The translations under genes were made by a program, and so were the position numbers. 64,000 bases of DNA from Cellulophaga omnivescoria (GTDB taxonomy: Bacteria > Bacteroidota > Bacteroidia > Flavobacteriales > Flavobacteriaceae). Positions 22,078-30,975 of the stretch are shown piece by piece. Within the stretch, counting starts at the first letter, position 1, and the number at the start of each line of letters is the position of its first letter. The notes under the pieces are model-generated. The model was not told the origin of the DNA. It ran no database searches and saw only the letters and a program-made list of their open reading frames with translations. The stretch covers positions 248,001 through 312,000 of the forward strand of contig NZ_MDDP01000010.1 in assembly GCF_001999725.1 (NCBI RefSeq), given 5' to 3'.

Positions 22078-25000
22078 TTAATGTGTGTTAAACGGAGCTA
22101 AGCTCTTTAATGCTTTTTCTACAGTAGTAATTTTATCAAAAACTAAAAGTAAACGTAAGCCAGCTCTAGTTTGTTTTTCTTTCATTTTGCAAATTGCGGT
22201 GTTGGCTTGTACAAATTGTAAAACTTTAGTGAATTTAGCACTTTGGTAAAATCCTGACTGTTGGTCTGCTATAAAATACCCAATCATTTTACCTTTTTTA
22301 AGTACAATTTTTTCTAAACCTAAACTGTTTGCAATCCATTTTATACGAACGGAGTTTAGTAAGTCTTCAACAGGACTAGGTATTTCTCCAAAGCGGTCTA
22401 CCAATTCTTTTTCATACTTTGCTAAACCTTCTTCTGTGGTAATTTGGTTTAATTGGGTGTAAAGGTTTAATCGTTCTGTAACATTATTTACATAATCATC
22501 AGGAAATAAAAGTTCAAAATCTGAGTCTATTTGGGTTTCTTTTACATACACTTTGTCTTTGCCTTCTACTTCTTCGTATAAATCTTTAAACTCGTTTTCT
22601 TTTAATTCTTCTACCGTTTCTGCTAATATTTTTTGGTAGGCATCAAAACCAATTTCATTAATAAATCCGCTTTGCTCACCACCTAAAATATCACCTGCAC
22701 CACGTATTTCTAAATCTTTCATAGCAATATTAAACCCGCTACCCAACTCTGTAAATTGTTCTAGAGCTTGTATACGTTTACGGGCATCTGTACTCATGGA
22801 GTCATAAGGTGGTGTAATAAAGTAACAGAAAGCCTTTTTATTGCTACGCCCAACACGGCCACGCATTTGGTGCAAATCACTTAAACCAAAATTGTTGGCA
22901 TTGTTTATAAAAATAGTATTGGCGTTAGGCACGTCTAAACCACTTTCTATAATGGTTGTAGACACTAAAACATCAAACTCGCCATTCATAAAAGCAAGCA
23001 TTAAAGTCTCTAGTTTTTTACCGTCCATTTGCCCGTGACCAATGCCAATTTTAGCATCAGGAACCAAACGTTGTAACATACCAGCAACCTCTTTAATATT
23101 TTCTATACGGTTGTGTATAAAAAATACTTGTCCGCCTCTTTGTATTTCATAAGAAACAGCATCTCTTATAGTATCTTCTGTAAAGCGTACAACGTGACTT
23201 TCTATTGGGTATCTGTTTGGAGGTGCTGTATTTATTGTAGATAAATCTCTGGCTGCCATTAAACTAAATTGTAATGTTCTTGGGATTGGCGTAGCAGTTA
23301 ACGTAAGTACATCTACATTTTCTTTAATAGACTTTAATTTATCTTTTACAGCAACTCCAAATTTTTGCTCTTCATCTACAATTAGCAAGCCTAAGTCTTT
23401 AAAAACTACGTTTTTATTAACTAATTGGTGTGTACCTATAATAATATCTACTTTACCCTCTGCTAGGCGTTGTAGTGTTTCTTTTTTCTCTTTTGCAGTT
23501 CTAAAACGGTTTACATAGTCTACCGTTACAGGCATGTCTTTTAAACGCTCTGCAAATGTTTTATGATGCTGAAAAGCCAATATAGTTGTTGGTACTAAAA
23601 CAGCTACTTGTTTGCCATTATCTACCGCTTTAAAGGCGGCACGTATAGCAACCTCTGTTTTACCAAAACCAACATCGCCACAAATAAGACGATCCATTGG
23701 CCTGTCACTTTCCATATCTTTTTTAAGATCTTCGGTGGCCTTACTTTGGTCTGGCGTATCTTCATAAATAAAAGAAGCCTCTAACTCGTGCTGTAAATAG
23801 CTATCTGGTGCGTATTTAAACCCTTTTTTAAGTCTACGATTGGCGTACACTTTAATAAGGTCAAACGCAATTTGTTTAACTCTGGTTTTGGTTTTCTGCT
23901 TCAGTTTTTTCCAAGCACCAGAACCTAGTTTAAATATTTTAGGAGGCTTACCGTCTTTACCAGCAAACTTAGATATTTTGTGTAGTGAGTGTATGCTTAC
24001 GTAAAGCACATCTCGCTCGCTATACATTAATTTTATAGCCTCTTGTTTTTTTCCTTCTACATCTATTTTTTGTAAACCACCAAATTTACCAACGCCATGG
24101 TCTATGTGTGTTACATAATCTCCAATATCTAATTTGGTAAGTTCCTTAAGTGTTATAGCTTGCTTTTTAGCATAGCCATTTTTAAGGTTGAATTTATGGT
24201 AACGCTCAAAAACTTGATGATCTGTGTAGCAGGCAACTTTTATATCATCTAAAATAAAACCCTGAAAAAGAGGTAAAACTACAGTTTGGTAATGTACATC
24301 TTGCTCTACTTCATCAAAAATATCATGAAAACGTTTTGCTTGTTGCTCTGTAGCACAAAAAATATAATTGGTATGGTTATTAGCGTGATTTTGATCTAGG
24401 TTTTCAATAAGCAAGTCGAACTTTTTATTAAAAGACGGCTGTGGTTTAGAATGAAAAACAATAGACTTGTCTGCATTTGTTGCTGTTTGATGAATGCGTA
24501 TAACATTAAACGCATCAAACTCTTTTTTTAACTGATTAGAATCTACAAACAACTCACTTGGTTGAGCGTGTTTTAGCTCGCCTGTAAGTTTTGTAAAGGC
24601 TTCTTCTGCTTTTGCGTAAAGCGAGTCTAGTCTGTCGTGTAAAAGCTCTGTGTTTTTAGAAAAAATGACAGTTTTAGAAGCAATATATTTTAAAAAGCTT
24701 TCTCTAGTTTCGTCTAAAAATTTATTTTCTACATTGGGTACAATGGTAATTTTAGTGACTTTGTCTGTAGATAATTGTGTTTCTACATCAAAAGTTCTAA
24801 TACTATCTACCTCGTCACCAAAAAATTCTATTCTGTAAGGTACATCGTTAGAAAACGAAAAAACATCTACAATACCACCACGAACCGAAAATTCTCCAGG
24901 TTCTGTAACAAAGTCTACACGTTTAAACTTATACTCAAACAACACTTCATTTAAAAAGTCTAGGGTAATGGTGTCATCAACCTTAATTTTTAAAGTGTTT

Positions 25001-25419
25001 TTATCTAGTTCTTTACGGGTTACCACTTTCTCAAACAACGCATCTGGATACGTAACTAGTAATGCTGGTTTTTTACGCGAATTAATTCGGTTTAAAACCT
25101 CTGCACGTAGCAGTACATTGGCATTATCTACCTCGTCTATTTGGTAAGGCCTACGGTAACTGCCAGGATAAAACAGCACATCTTTTTCGCCTACCAATTG
25201 CTCCAAGTCATTTAAATGGTAAGCAGCCTCTTCTTTGTCGCTAAAAACAACCAAAAAAGGAGTGTCTGCTTCTTTAAAAGTTTCAGCTAAAACAAAGGAT
25301 AGGGCAGAGCCTATTAAACCTGTAAGTGTTGTGTTTTTTTCATTTTTGGCAATAGTAGTTTGCAGTTTCTGCATTTGCGGAAGCTGTGCCAACGATTTTA
25401 AAATGAGAGATTTTCCCAA
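22078..25419 (-). CDS. mfd: Transcription-repair coupling factor Mfd
   Basis: The protein has 1113 residues, full length. It displaces RNA polymerase stalled at DNA lesions and recruits UvrA. Features in order are the UvrB-like N-terminal region (LFYPGSYRRPYQIDEVDNANVLLRAEVLNRI), the RNA polymerase-interaction domain (LDIGDYVTHIDHGVGKFGGLQ), Walker A GDVGFGKTE near residue 580, the DEEQ box near 682, and LTATPIPRTL. Then come helicase C motifs (GLDVPNANTIFINNA, QMRGRVGRS) and the C-terminal D7 domain. The only in-frame start that keeps the whole N-terminus is TTG at 25419-25417, because a stop lies two codons upstream. An ATG 15 codons later is the alternative. Confidence 0.96.
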   Translation of the reverse strand: MGKSLILKSLAQLPQMQKLQTTIAKNEKNTTLTGLIGSALSFVLAETFKEADTPFLVVFSDKEEAAYHLNDLEQLVGEKDVLFYPGSYRRPYQIDEVDNANVLLRAEVLNRINSRKKPALLVTYPDALFEKVVTRKELDKNTLKIKVDDTITLDFLNEVLFEYKFKRVDFVTEPGEFSVRGGIVDVFSFSNDVPYRIEFFGDEVDSIRTFDVETQLSTDKVTKITIVPNVENKFLDETRESFLKYIASKTVIFSKNTELLHDRLDSLYAKAEEAFTKLTGELKHAQPSELFVDSNQLKKEFDAFNVIRIHQTATNADKSIVFHSKPQPSFNKKFDLLIENLDQNHANNHTNYIFCATEQQAKRFHDIFDEVEQDVHYQTVVLPLFQGFILDDIKVACYTDHQVFERYHKFNLKNGYAKKQAITLKELTKLDIGDYVTHIDHGVGKFGGLQKIDVEGKKQEAIKLMYSERDVLYVSIHSLHKISKFAGKDGKPPKIFKLGSGAWKKLKQKTKTRVKQIAFDLIKVYANRRLKKGFKYAPDSYLQHELEASFIYEDTPDQSKATEDLKKDMESDRPMDRLICGDVGFGKTEVAIRAAFKAVDNGKQVAVLVPTTILAFQHHKTFAERLKDMPVTVDYVNRFRTAKEKKETLQRLAEGKVDIIIGTHQLVNKNVVFKDLGLLIVDEEQKFGVAVKDKLKSIKENVDVLTLTATPIPRTLQFSLMAARDLSTINTAPPNRYPIESHVVRFTEDTIRDAVSYEIQRGGQVFFIHNRIENIKEVAGMLQRLVPDAKIGIGHGQMDGKKLETLMLAFMNGEFDVLVSTTIIESGLDVPNANTIFINNANNFGLSDLHQMRGRVGRSNKKAFCYFITPPYDSMSTDARKRIQALEQFTELGSGFNIAMKDLEIRGAGDILGGEQSGFINEIGFDAYQKILAETVEELKENEFKDLYEEVEGKDKVYVKETQIDSDFELLFPDDYVNNVTERLNLYTQLNQITTEEGLAKYEKELVDRFGEIPSPVEDLLNSVRIKWIANSLGLEKIVLKKGKMIGYFIADQQSGFYQSAKFTKVLQFVQANTAICKMKEKQTRAGLRLLLVFDKITTVEKALKSLAPFNTH

Positions 25420-25540
25420 AAGTCAATACATTTTTTGCAAATATAAAGCTACAATTTTAAACAATTATAGTTTGTAGCTAATTTTAAAAAGTACAATGCG
25501 TGGTAAAATAAAGGTTAATTGTAATTACGTTTTATAATTT

Positions 25541-25636
25541 TACTGCGTTAGTGATAGCAGTGAATAACCCGCAGCTTTTTGCGAGGATTAGTAACGTATA
25601 GCACGGCGTTAAAAACAGTGGTTTTAACGAACGTCC
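25541..25636 (+). ncRNA. Candidate structured RNA element (Flavo-1-like?) between mfd and a terB-like gene
   Basis: This 95-bp stretch has a non-random, GC-richer composition: ACTGCGTTAGTGATAGCAG, then CCCGCAGCTTTTTGCGAGGATTAG, then GTAACGTATAGCACGGCG. It ends in a hairpin, GTTAAAAAC-AGTG-GTTTTAAC (25608-25628). It resembles from memory a sequence repeated in flavobacterial genomes and possibly the Flavo-1 RNA motif, but I cannot verify that. It lies in the 290-bp gap between divergent mfd and the terB-like gene, with no reading frame of note. I see no second copy in this window. Confidence 0.4.
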
Positions 25637-25653
25637 AAAATAATTTTAAAATT

Positions 25654-25686
25654 TTGAAGTTCTATTATTGCAAAAAATTATATTTG
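25654..25686 (+). promoter_or_regulatory. Promoter of the terB-like gene
   Basis: TTG at 25654-25656 and TATATTTG at 25679-25686, with a 22-bp spacer, match the Bacteroidota consensus. The start codon of the terB-like gene is 23 bp further on. Confidence 0.65.
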
Positions 25687-25709
25687 CAATCTAAATTAAA
25701 TTATAAATT

Positions 25710-26132
25710 ATGTCTTTTAAAGATTTATACGGTAATAGCGAACATAGAAAAAATGTTGCACACTTTGCATCTATTGCTTCTTTAGCAAGTGTAGATGGTG
25801 AGGTTAACGATGCAGAAAAAGTTGTTTTAGACCGTTTTGCACGTAAATTAGATATTACTGAAACTGAGTACAAAGAGGTAATGAAAAACCCTGGGGCTTA
25901 CCCAATTGATCCGCCAACAAGTTTAGACAGACGTTTAGAGCGTATGTATGATTTGTTTAAAATTATTTTTGCAGATCATGATATTGATGATGATGAAAGA
26001 GTACTTATAAAAAAATATGCTATTGGTTTAGGATATTCTAATGAGTCTGCAGATAAAGTTATCTCTAGATCTATTGTAATTTTTGGAGGTAAATTAGATT
26101 TTGATGATTATGCTATGCTGGTAAGAAAATAA
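25710..26132 (+). CDS. TerB-family (tellurite resistance B-like) protein
   Basis: The 140-residue helical cytoplasmic protein has the TerB pattern: a helix with ASIASLASVDGEVNDAEKVVLDRFARKL, then an acidic metal-binding-like repeat, FADHDIDDDERVLIKKYAIGLG. TerB proteins bind calcium or other metals and are tied to stress or membrane surveillance; tellurite resistance itself should not be assumed here, as no other ter genes are present. It has its own promoter and a bidirectional terminator shared with fbp. Confidence 0.85.
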   Translation: MSFKDLYGNSEHRKNVAHFASIASLASVDGEVNDAEKVVLDRFARKLDITETEYKEVMKNPGAYPIDPPTSLDRRLERMYDLFKIIFADHDIDDDERVLIKKYAIGLGYSNESADKVISRSIVIFGGKLDFDDYAMLVRK

Positions 26133-26153
26133 GCAAATAGTGTTTTAGAGTAT

Positions 26154-26183
26154 AAAAAAAACGAGGCATTTGCCTCGTTTTTT
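26154..26183. terminator. Bidirectional terminator between the terB-like gene and fbp
   Basis: ACGAGGC (26161-26167) pairs with GCCTCGT (26172-26178) around ATTT, with an A run before and a T run after. It lies between convergent genes and can serve both. Confidence 0.92.
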
Positions 26184-26187
26184 ATTT

Positions 26188-27198
26188 TTATTTATTAGCC
26201 TTTGCAATAAATTCTTCTGCCTTTTCTACCATTTTGGTGCTACCACAAAAGAAAGGTACACGTTGGTGTAACTCTGTTGGTTTTAAAGCCATAATACGCC
26301 CTTTACCATCACTTGCTTTACCATTAGCTTGTTCTGCTAAAAATGCCATTGGGTTACACTCGTATAACAAGCGTAGTTTGCCTTCATGAGCCTTGCTGCT
26401 TTTTGGGTACATGTAAATGCCACCTTTTATCATATTTCTATGAAAGTCCGATACCAATGAGCCAATATACCTAGAGGTGTAAGGTCTGTCTCCTTCTTCT
26501 TGCTGGCAATATTTTATGTAATCTTTTACGCCTTGCGGAAAGTGTATGTAGTTACCTTCGTTTACAGAGTATATTTTGCCAGTTTCTGGAAATTGCATAT
26601 TTGGGTGCGATAGGTAAAATGTACCAATTGCTGGATTTAATGTAAAACCATTTACACCGTCACCTGTTGTATATACTAACATTGTAGATGTACCGTAAAC
26701 AATGTAGCCTGCTGCTACTTGGTTATCTCCTGGTTGCAAAAAGTCATCAATTGTAACCGGTGTGCCAACAGGAGTTACTCTGCGATAAATAGAAAAAATA
26801 GTACCTACAGACACGTTTACGTCTATATTAGAAGAGCCATCTAATGGGTCTATTAGTACAATATATTTGTTTTGGTGTTGTTCATCTTGGCTATTAATGC
26901 TAATAAAATCATCTTCTTCTTCAGATGCTATACCACAAACAATTTCTCTGTTTTTTAACGTTTGTATAAACTTTTCATTAGCTAAAACATCTAGTTTTTG
27001 TTGGTCTTCACCTTGTATGTTAGTGTCGCCAGCGGCTCCTAAAATGTCTATTAATCCTGCTTTGTTTACCTCATGGTTAACCACTTTTGCGGCTAAACGT
27101 ATGGCGTTAATCAGTTTAGAAAGTTCTCCAGAAGAATATTGAAATGAGGATTGGTTTTCAATAATGAATTCTCCTAAAGTCTTGTTTTTTTTGTCCAT
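26188..27198 (-). CDS. fbp: Fructose-1,6-bisphosphatase, class 1
   Basis: The 336-residue gluconeogenic enzyme hydrolyses fructose 1,6-bisphosphate to fructose 6-phosphate in the cytoplasm. The metal site [13 protein letters not shown] is near residues 116-128, preceded by the acidic [10 protein letters not shown]. The substrate loop [19 protein letters not shown] and [20 protein letters not shown] follow. Length and motif order are as in class 1 FBPase. It is convergent with the terB-like gene and divergent from the GNAT gene at 27311. Confidence 0.96.
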   Translation of the reverse strand: MDKKNKTLGEFIIENQSSFQYSSGELSKLINAIRLAAKVVNHEVNKAGLIDILGAAGDTNIQGEDQQKLDVLANEKFIQTLKNREIVCGIASEEEDDFISINSQDEQHQNKYIVLIDPLDGSSNIDVNVSVGTIFSIYRRVTPVGTPVTIDDFLQPGDNQVAAGYIVYGTSTMLVYTTGDGVNGFTLNPAIGTFYLSHPNMQFPETGKIYSVNEGNYIHFPQGVKDYIKYCQQEEGDRPYTSRYIGSLVSDFHRNMIKGGIYMYPKSSKAHEGKLRLLYECNPMAFLAEQANGKASDGKGRIMALKPTELHQRVPFFCGSTKMVEKAEEFIAKANK

Positions 27199-27310
27199 TA
27201 ATAGCTGTGTTTTATTTAACTACAAATATCGATAATTTTGTGATACTACAACGATTTCGCTATTTAAAGTCGCTTAAACGTGTTACTTTGCAGTTTATTA
27301 GAGATTAATT

Positions 27311-27790
27311 ATGGAGTTTATTACTAGAGATGCAACCAAGGAAGATATGCCGCAAGTGCTTAATTTAATTAAGGAATTGGCGCTTTTTGAAAAAGAACCA
27401 GAAGCGGTAGAGGTTACTGTAGACGATTTAATTTTAGATGGTTTTGGAGATCATAAATTGTTTCACTGTTTTGTTGCAGAAGCAAATAATAAAGTTGTTG
27501 GTTTGGCTTTGGTTTACAACAGATACTCTACTTGGAAGGGACCTGTTTTGCATTTAGAAGATTTAATTGTTACCCAAAAAATGCGAGGTTCTGGTGTGGG
27601 AACGTTGTTGTTAAATGAGGTTATAAAGTACGGCCATAGTCAAGGTGTTAAACGTATATGTTGGGAAGTTTTAGATTGGAACGAGCCGGCAATTAAATTT
27701 TACCAAAGTAAAGGTGCAGACGTAAAAAGAGATTGGGACGTTGTGCATTTAGATGAAAAAGGGATTAAAAATTATATAGCAAACCTATAG
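27311..27790 (+). CDS. GNAT-family N-acetyltransferase (diamine acetyltransferase-like)
   Basis: The 159-residue protein starts MEFITRDATKEDMPQVLNLIKELA and has the acetyl-CoA binding loop LIVTQKMRGSGVGTLLLNEVIKYG and the C-terminal WEVLDWNEPAIKFYQSKGAD. This resembles spermidine/spermine or diamine acetyltransferase-type GNATs, which modify small amines in the cytoplasm. It lies 37 bp upstream of the aspartate kinase gene on the same strand and is probably co-transcribed with it. The substrate is inferred from family resemblance. Confidence 0.85.
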   Translation: MEFITRDATKEDMPQVLNLIKELALFEKEPEAVEVTVDDLILDGFGDHKLFHCFVAEANNKVVGLALVYNRYSTWKGPVLHLEDLIVTQKMRGSGVGTLLLNEVIKYGHSQGVKRICWEVLDWNEPAIKFYQSKGADVKRDWDVVHLDEKGIKNYIANL

Positions 27791-27827
27791 GTAATAGGTT
27801 AGCTAATACAAAACATAACATAATAGA

Positions 27828-29078
27828 ATGAAGATTTTTAAATTTGGTGGCGCTTCTGTAAAAGATGCTGCTGGTGTAAAAAATGTTGTAAATGTGTTAC
27901 AACAAGTTGGGCATACAAATACTTTAGTTGTAGTTTCTGCAATGGGCAAAACTACTAATGCAATGGAAGATGTTGTTAATGCATATTTTAATAATAAAGC
28001 TGGTTTGCCGGCAACAATACAAGAAATTGTAGATTTTCATATAAACATTTTAAATGATTTGTTTGACAATACACAGCACGAAGTTTATACTAAAGTAAAA
28101 GTTTTGTTTGATGAGGTGCAAGGGTTTTTAGCGTGGAACAAATCACCAAAACGTAGTTTTGTGTACGACCAAGTTGTTGGTTATGGAGAGTTGCTTTCTA
28201 CTACAATTTTAAGCGCGTATTTAAACCAAGTTAATATACAAAACAACTGGTTAGATGTTAGAGAGTTTATAAAAACAAGCGACAATTACAGAGATGCTAT
28301 TGTAGATTGGGATAAAACACAAGAGAAAATTACTGCAGGTATAGATAAAAGTAAACTAAATATTACACAAGGTTTTTTAGGGAGTGATGATAACAACTTT
28401 ACCACTACTTTGGGTAGAGAGGGGTCTGATTATTCTGCTGCTATATTAGCGTACTGTTTAAATGCTACGGAGGTTACCATTTGGAAAGATGTGCCAGGTG
28501 TTTTAAATGCAGATCCTAGGTATTTTGAAGAAACACAGTTGCTAAACAAAATATCATACAGAGAGGCAATAGAACTTGCTTTTTACGGTGCGTCTGTAAT
28601 TCACCCAAAAACATTACAGCCTTTACAGCGTAAAGAAATTCCGCTGCGTGTAAAATCTTTTTTAAACCCATTAGATGCGGGAACTACTGTAGGTAAAGGT
28701 GAAGGAATAGAACCAAAAGTACCTTGTTTTATTATTAAAAGAGACTTAGTTCTAATGAAACTTTCTTCTTTAGATTTTTCTTTTATTGTAGAAGATAGCA
28801 TTAGTGAGTTATTTAAATTGTTGCATGACCATAAAATGAAGGTAGATTTAATACAAAATTCTGCTATTAGTTTTTCTGTGTGTGTAGATAATAAGTTTGA
28901 TCAGTTACCAGATTTATTAAACAAACTAAAAGGAAAGTTTAAGGTAAACCACCAAGAGGGAGTTTCTCTGTATACTATTCGTCATTTTAACACAAAAGCC
29001 ATAGAAAGTATACAAAACGGAAAAGAAATTTTATTGGAACAAAGAGCTAAAGAAACCGTACAATTGGTGGTAAAGTAA
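27828..29078 (+). CDS. lysC: Aspartate kinase
   Basis: The 416-residue monofunctional enzyme starts MKIFKFGGASVKDAAGVKNV (KFGGxSV signature) and has VVVSAMGKTTNAM, the aspartate-binding GFLGSDDNNFTTTLGREGSDYSAAILA and VTIWKDVPGVLNADPR. ACT-type regulatory sequence forms the C-terminus (LMKLSSLDFSFIVEDSISELFKLLHDHKMKVDLIQNSA). It phosphorylates aspartate in the first step toward lysine, threonine and methionine. It follows the GNAT gene closely. Confidence 0.93.
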   Translation: MKIFKFGGASVKDAAGVKNVVNVLQQVGHTNTLVVVSAMGKTTNAMEDVVNAYFNNKAGLPATIQEIVDFHINILNDLFDNTQHEVYTKVKVLFDEVQGFLAWNKSPKRSFVYDQVVGYGELLSTTILSAYLNQVNIQNNWLDVREFIKTSDNYRDAIVDWDKTQEKITAGIDKSKLNITQGFLGSDDNNFTTTLGREGSDYSAAILAYCLNATEVTIWKDVPGVLNADPRYFEETQLLNKISYREAIELAFYGASVIHPKTLQPLQRKEIPLRVKSFLNPLDAGTTVGKGEGIEPKVPCFIIKRDLVLMKLSSLDFSFIVEDSISELFKLLHDHKMKVDLIQNSAISFSVCVDNKFDQLPDLLNKLKGKFKVNHQEGVSLYTIRHFNTKAIESIQNGKEILLEQRAKETVQLVVK

Positions 29079-29106
29079 TATCTTATTGGCATTATAATAA
29101 GCTACA

Positions 29107-29139
29107 TTGTTTTACATTAAAACTAATAAGTTATATTTG
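29107..29139 (+). promoter_or_regulatory. Promoter upstream of the olsF-like gene
   Basis: TTG at 29107-29109 and TATATTTG at 29132-29139 are separated by 22 bp and fit the Bacteroidota consensus. The start codon at 29158 is 19 bp beyond the -7 element, implying a short leader. Confidence 0.6.
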
Positions 29140-29157
29140 TTTATCACAATATAATGT

Positions 29158-30969
29158 ATGGGATTAGTTACAGCAAAAGAAGTTGCGCAAGCCATTAAAG
29201 TAGATAAGTTTGGTTTTGTTGGCACTTTTATAGGTTGGTTGTTAATGAAGGTGACTAAAATATCTAGTATTAATACCTTTTATGACAACCATAAACACCT
29301 TAACGGAACAGCTTTTTTAGATGCTATTTTAGAGCATTACCAAATTAAATTTGAGATTCCTGAGGAAGATTTTAAAAGACTTCCAAAAGACGGTGCATAC
29401 ATAACCATATCTAACCACCCGCTGGGTGGTATAGATGGTGTTTTGCTATTAAAATTATTATTACAGCATAGAGAAGATTTTAAAATAATGGCTAATTTTC
29501 TGTTAAACAGAATAGAGCCAATGTCGCCTTACATACTTCCCGTAAATCCTTTTGAGACTAGAAAGGAAGTAAAAAGTAGTTTAGCCGGATTTAAAAATGC
29601 AATGCTACATTTAAGAGGTGGTCACCCATTAGGTATTTTTCCAGCAGGAGAGGTGTCTACCTACAGAGATGGTAAATTAATTGTAGATAAACCTTGGGAA
29701 GAAACCGCTTTAAAATTAATAAGAAAAGCAGAAGTACCCGTTGTTCCTATCTATTTTCACGCAAAAAATAGTAGGTTGTTTTATAGGTTGTCTAAAATTA
29801 GTGATGTTTTTAGAACTGCTAAATTACCTTCTGAGGTTACTACGCAAAAAAACAGAGTTATTAAGGTTAGAATTGGTCAGCCTATAACAGTAAAAACACA
29901 AAACGAGCAAAGTAGTTTGGCAGATTTTACCGAGCTATTACGTAGAAAAACCTATATGCTATCTAATGCTTTTGAAAAAGAGAGGTTAATAGATAAAGTG
30001 CCAACAACACTTAAAATACCTAAGGCACCAAAAAAAATAGCAACTCCTGTAAGTAGAGAACTAATAGAGAAAGAAATTGAAGAGTTACGCAAAAAAGATT
30101 GTAGACTTTTACAAAGTAAGTCTTATGAGGTTTTTTTAGCTACAGCAGTAGATATGCCATTTATTTTACAAGAAATAGGTAGGCAAAGAGAAGTTACTTT
30201 TAGAGCCATAGGTGAGGGTACAAACAAGGCAATAGATTTAGATGAGTTTGATAATTACTATCACCATTTATTTCTTTGGGATGATGAAGGTAAAGCTATT
30301 GTAGGTGCATACCGTATGGGATTAGGTGCAGAAATTTTTGATAAATATGGTATTGATGGTTTTTATGTACAAGATCTTTTTAGGTTAGAGCCAGAATTGT
30401 ATGGTATGATGAAACAAACCATAGAAATGGGTAGAGCATACATTATTAAAGAATACCAACAAAAACCTATGCCTTTGTTTTTATTATGGAAAGGAATTGT
30501 GCACACAACACTTAGACATCCAGAGCATAAATATTTAATAGGTGGTGTTAGTATTAGTAATCAGTTTTCTAATTTCTCTAAATCTTTAATGATAGAGTTT
30601 ATGAAATCTAACTACTGGGACCCATATGTAGCGCAGTATATTAGGCCTAAAAAAGAGTTTAAGGTAAAATTAAAAGACGCAGATAAAGAATTTATTTTTG
30701 ATGAAACTGAGGCTGATTTAAATAAGTTTGATAGACTTATTGATGAAGTAGAACCAGGTAATTTAAGATTGCCAGTTTTAATTAAAAAATACATTAAACA
30801 AAATGCAAAAGTGGTAGCTTTTAATGTAGATCCGCTTTTTAACAACTCTGTAGATGGCTTAATGTATATTAAAATTGCAGATATACCAGAGAGTACTGTA
30901 AAACCTGTTATGGAAGAATTTCAGGCAGAATTGGAGCAAAAACTACACAATAACGAACAGGCAGAATAA
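29158..30969 (+). CDS. olsF: Bifunctional ornithine lipid synthase OlsF-like (PlsC + OlsB-type GNAT)
   Basis: The 603-residue protein fuses two acyltransferase domains. The N-terminal PlsC-type lysophospholipid acyltransferase has ISNHPLGGIDG (His87, Asp93; an HX5D rather than the usual HX4D spacing) and GIFPAGEVSTYRDGK near residue 160. The C-terminal half (about 310-490) is an OlsB-like ornithine N-acyltransferase of the GNAT fold: REVTFRAIGEGTNKAIDLDEFDNYYHHLFLWD and MGRAYIIKEYQQKP. This is the architecture of OlsF, which makes ornithine lipid in Flavobacterium and Serratia. It is a peripheral membrane enzyme, followed by a gene only 6 bp later. Confidence 0.85.
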   Translation: MGLVTAKEVAQAIKVDKFGFVGTFIGWLLMKVTKISSINTFYDNHKHLNGTAFLDAILEHYQIKFEIPEEDFKRLPKDGAYITISNHPLGGIDGVLLLKLLLQHREDFKIMANFLLNRIEPMSPYILPVNPFETRKEVKSSLAGFKNAMLHLRGGHPLGIFPAGEVSTYRDGKLIVDKPWEETALKLIRKAEVPVVPIYFHAKNSRLFYRLSKISDVFRTAKLPSEVTTQKNRVIKVRIGQPITVKTQNEQSSLADFTELLRRKTYMLSNAFEKERLIDKVPTTLKIPKAPKKIATPVSRELIEKEIEELRKKDCRLLQSKSYEVFLATAVDMPFILQEIGRQREVTFRAIGEGTNKAIDLDEFDNYYHHLFLWDDEGKAIVGAYRMGLGAEIFDKYGIDGFYVQDLFRLEPELYGMMKQTIEMGRAYIIKEYQQKPMPLFLLWKGIVHTTLRHPEHKYLIGGVSISNQFSNFSKSLMIEFMKSNYWDPYVAQYIRPKKEFKVKLKDADKEFIFDETEADLNKFDRLIDEVEPGNLRLPVLIKKYIKQNAKVVAFNVDPLFNNSVDGLMYIKIADIPESTVKPVMEEFQAELEQKLHNNEQAE

Positions 30970-30975
30970 TATTAA

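Noticed and set aside
25710-26132. Tellurite resistance operon
   Set aside because: Only a TerB-like gene, with its own promoter and terminator; no other ter genes.
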